Shown here: one piece after another, positions 62,510 to 64,000 of the stretch
Layout: the number at the start of each line of letters is the position of its first letter
Position numbering within the stretch: position 1 is the stretch's first letter
Made by a program: the position numbers and the translations under genes
NCBI RefSeq assembly: GCF_002929505.1
Contig: NZ_PJJL01000067.1
Coordinates: 1 to 64,000, forward strand
Source of the DNA: Cryobacterium sp. Y57
GTDB lineage: Bacteria > Actinomycetota > Actinomycetes > Actinomycetales > Microbacteriaceae
Direction of reading: 5' to 3'
Length of the DNA: 64,000 bases
Notes under the pieces: generated by a model
Told to the model about the DNA's origin: nothing
The model's input: only the letters and a program-made list of their open reading frames with translations
Database searches by the model: none

Positions 62510-63498
62510 ATAACACGATTACCTACTCGATCGTGGTTCCTGTCTATGGAAATTCCGGGAGCATCACTGACTTATTGGAACGGTTGGAAGGGATTTCCTT
62601 TCAACTTGACAGAGAACTCGAAGTTATCTTCGTCGTCGATGGATCTCCGGACGATTCTTATGACGTTCTGACCGCGCAACTCCCCAACGCGACATTCGCG
62701 ACTCAACTCTTGCAACACTCGCGCAATTTTGGCTCCTTCGCGGCCATTCGCACCGGAATGGCACACGCGCGGGGCGACTTCATCGCCGTAATGGCAGCCG
62801 ACATGCAGGAGCCACCGGAACTTGCAATCGAATTCTTTCGCGTCCTCGCATCCGGTTCCGCAGATGTCACCGTCGGACGACGAGAAAGTCGTCACGACCC
62901 TCGTTTGAGCGGGTTCTCGTCATCGGCCTTCTGGCGGCTGTATAGAAAATGGGTATTTCCGGATATGCCCGAGGGTGGCGTCGATATTTTCGCTTGCAAT
63001 CGTGCCGTAGTCGAGGAAGTCCTTCGATTGGACGAATCGCACAGCAGCTTGGTTGGGCTGCTCTACTGGGTTGGTTTTCGGCGTGTCGAGGTGCCCTATC
63101 ACCGCCTGCAACGCGAGCACGGCGAAAGCGGTTGGTCGTTCTCGAAGAAGCGCAAGTATCTGCTGGACAGCATTTTCTCATTCACCGATCTCCCGTTGCG
63201 CCTCCTGATAAGCATCGGTTCGACTGGAGCCGTGATTACAGCCCTGTCGGCATTTGCCGTTCTTGCATCTTTCCTTCTGGGGGGTATTCGTGAACCCGGA
63301 TATACGCCGCTTATGTTGGTGATCTTGTTCTCCACATTTACGCTCTTAGTCGCGTTAGGAATTGTCGGCTCATATGTTTGGCGCGCGTTCGAAAACACCA
63401 AAAGACGACCCGGTTCCATAGTGATGACCCGCTGGGCCTCTAGCGACAACGCCCTAGGTCAGCGAATGCCCAACCACACCGAGGAGAAGAAACCATAG
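62506..63498 (+). CDS. GT2 glycosyltransferase, GtrB/ArnC-like
   Basis: 330 residues. [42 protein letters not shown] (DxD-like) and [29 protein letters not shown], followed by two C-terminal helices, are typical of polyprenyl-phosphate glycosyltransferases. It probably charges the lipid carrier with the amino-deoxysugar made by its neighbours. Start ATG at 62506 overlaps the aminotransferase stop; the acyltransferase gene begins two bases after its own stop. Confidence 0.9.
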   Translation: MNNTITYSIVVPVYGNSGSITDLLERLEGISFQLDRELEVIFVVDGSPDDSYDVLTAQLPNATFATQLLQHSRNFGSFAAIRTGMAHARGDFIAVMAADMQEPPELAIEFFRVLASGSADVTVGRRESRHDPRLSGFSSSAFWRLYRKWVFPDMPEGGVDIFACNRAVVEEVLRLDESHSSLVGLLYWVGFRRVEVPYHRLQREHGESGWSFSKKRKYLLDSIFSFTDLPLRLLISIGSTGAVITALSAFAVLASFLLGGIREPGYTPLMLVILFSTFTLLVALGIVGSYVWRAFENTKRRPGSIVMTRWASSDNALGQRMPNHTEEKKP

Positions 63499-63500
63499 CC

Positions 63501-64000
63501 ATGGCAACCCCATTCGTACACGCCCAAGGAATCTGTGAATCCATAACCGTCGGTTCAGACACAACGATCTGGGCTTTCGCGCATGTGCTTGCGGGCGCCG
63601 TTATCGGCCGAAACGTCAATATCTGTGATCACGTTTTCATCGAGAATGATGTGATCGTGGGCGACCGGGTGACTATCAAATCTGGGGTTCAGCTCTGGGA
63701 TGGTATTGAGCTGCAGGACGACGTCTTTGTGGGCCCGAACGCGACCTTCACCAATGACGGGTTCCCCCGAAGCAAAAAGTATCCCGAGAGCTTTCCCCGC
63801 ACGATCGTCGAAAAGGGAGCCTCCATCGGCGGAGGAGCCGTTATCCTCCCCGGCATCCGCATCGGCCGAGACGCCATGATCGGTGCCGGAGCAGTGGTCA
63901 CCCGCGATGTGCCACCGTTTGCCATCGTCGTCGGCAACCCTGCCCGCATCACCGGATACGCCGACAGTGAAGGCCACCGTTTGGTGTCCACGGAGTCCGC
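63501..64000 (+). CDS. Hexapeptide-repeat acyltransferase, WxcM/FdtC-like (partial)
   Basis: The first 166 codons are in the window; the frame is open at the end. Left-handed beta-helix N-acyltransferase: [72 protein letters not shown], then [20 protein letters not shown] and [11 protein letters not shown]. This is the WxcM/FdtC/QdtC pattern, which acetylates 3-amino-3,6-dideoxyhexoses. Residues after GYADSEG suggest a second domain may follow, as in WxcM fusions. ATG at 63501, GAGGAGAA upstream. Confidence 0.88.
   Translation, partial: MATPFVHAQGICESITVGSDTTIWAFAHVLAGAVIGRNVNICDHVFIENDVIVGDRVTIKSGVQLWDGIELQDDVFVGPNATFTNDGFPRSKKYPESFPRTIVEKGASIGGGAVILPGIRIGRDAMIGAGAVVTRDVPPFAIVVGNPARITGYADSEGHRLVSTES

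Overview
The window is high-GC actinobacterial chromosome, most like Microbacteriaceae. Evidence for this is GC-rich coding with many GTG starts, ATGA/GTGA overlaps, a WhiB2-type regulator, DUF3499, DUF5719 and an actinobacterial Zincin_1 protein, and many start codons preceded by TANNNT plus about 6 nt (leaderless mRNAs). I saw no rRNA, tRNA, CRISPR array or prophage. Genus is not claimed.

Region 1 (0.1-3.6 kb): sahH, DUF3499 and the Zincin_1 protein, then an exported lipoprotein. Together with whiB2 and manA further along, these are relatives of genes that lie near each other in mycobacteria (sahH, DUF3499, metallopeptidase, whiB2, manA), here spread over 30 kb. Region 2 (3.7-13.6 kb) concerns glycerol phosphate and the envelope: a cytoplasmic glycerophosphodiesterase divergent from a Ugp-like ABC importer without its own ATPase, then a TagF-GT4 fusion overlapping a secreted glycerophosphodiesterase, then a polytopic GT-C/GT87-like enzyme. 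This looks like making, degrading and recycling a poly(glycerol phosphate)-type polymer. Region 3 (14-22.5 kb) is a set around a membrane-anchored molybdopterin oxidoreductase with an internal Tat motif: a GT2/DUF2064/methyltransferase operon, a two-component system, and an SDR epimerase coupled to MTA phosphorylase. Its product is unknown, and it is the best candidate here for an undescribed pathway. Region 4 (22.6-34.2 kb): DUF5719, a 1004-residue GT2-membrane protein, whiB2, galE, a 46-residue membrane protein, a GlxA-like regulator, manA, an acyl-CoA dehydrogenase and an FAD oxidoreductase with a 9-codon upstream ORF.

Region 5 (34.6 kb to the end) is a large surface-polysaccharide locus: two O-antigen ligase/polymerase-like proteins, a Wzm/Wzt-type ABC exporter, several GT2 and GT4 enzymes, WecB, a Wzx-type flippase, a secreted DUF4214 protein, two Gmd-type dehydratases and GDP-fucose synthase, an FkbM methyltransferase, a GT4 fused to a possible fucosyltransferase, a YfhO-like membrane protein, and a DegT aminotransferase/GT2/hexapeptide acyltransferase set for an N-acylated amino-deoxysugar. 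The locus implies a fucose- and amino-sugar-containing glycan. An IS481-type element (53235-54314, 6-bp target duplication TCTAGC) sits on the stop codon of a mannosyltransferase-like gene without damaging it. From about 54.4 to 61.4 kb the DNA is visibly richer in A+T, suggesting later acquisition. The last gene runs off the window end.
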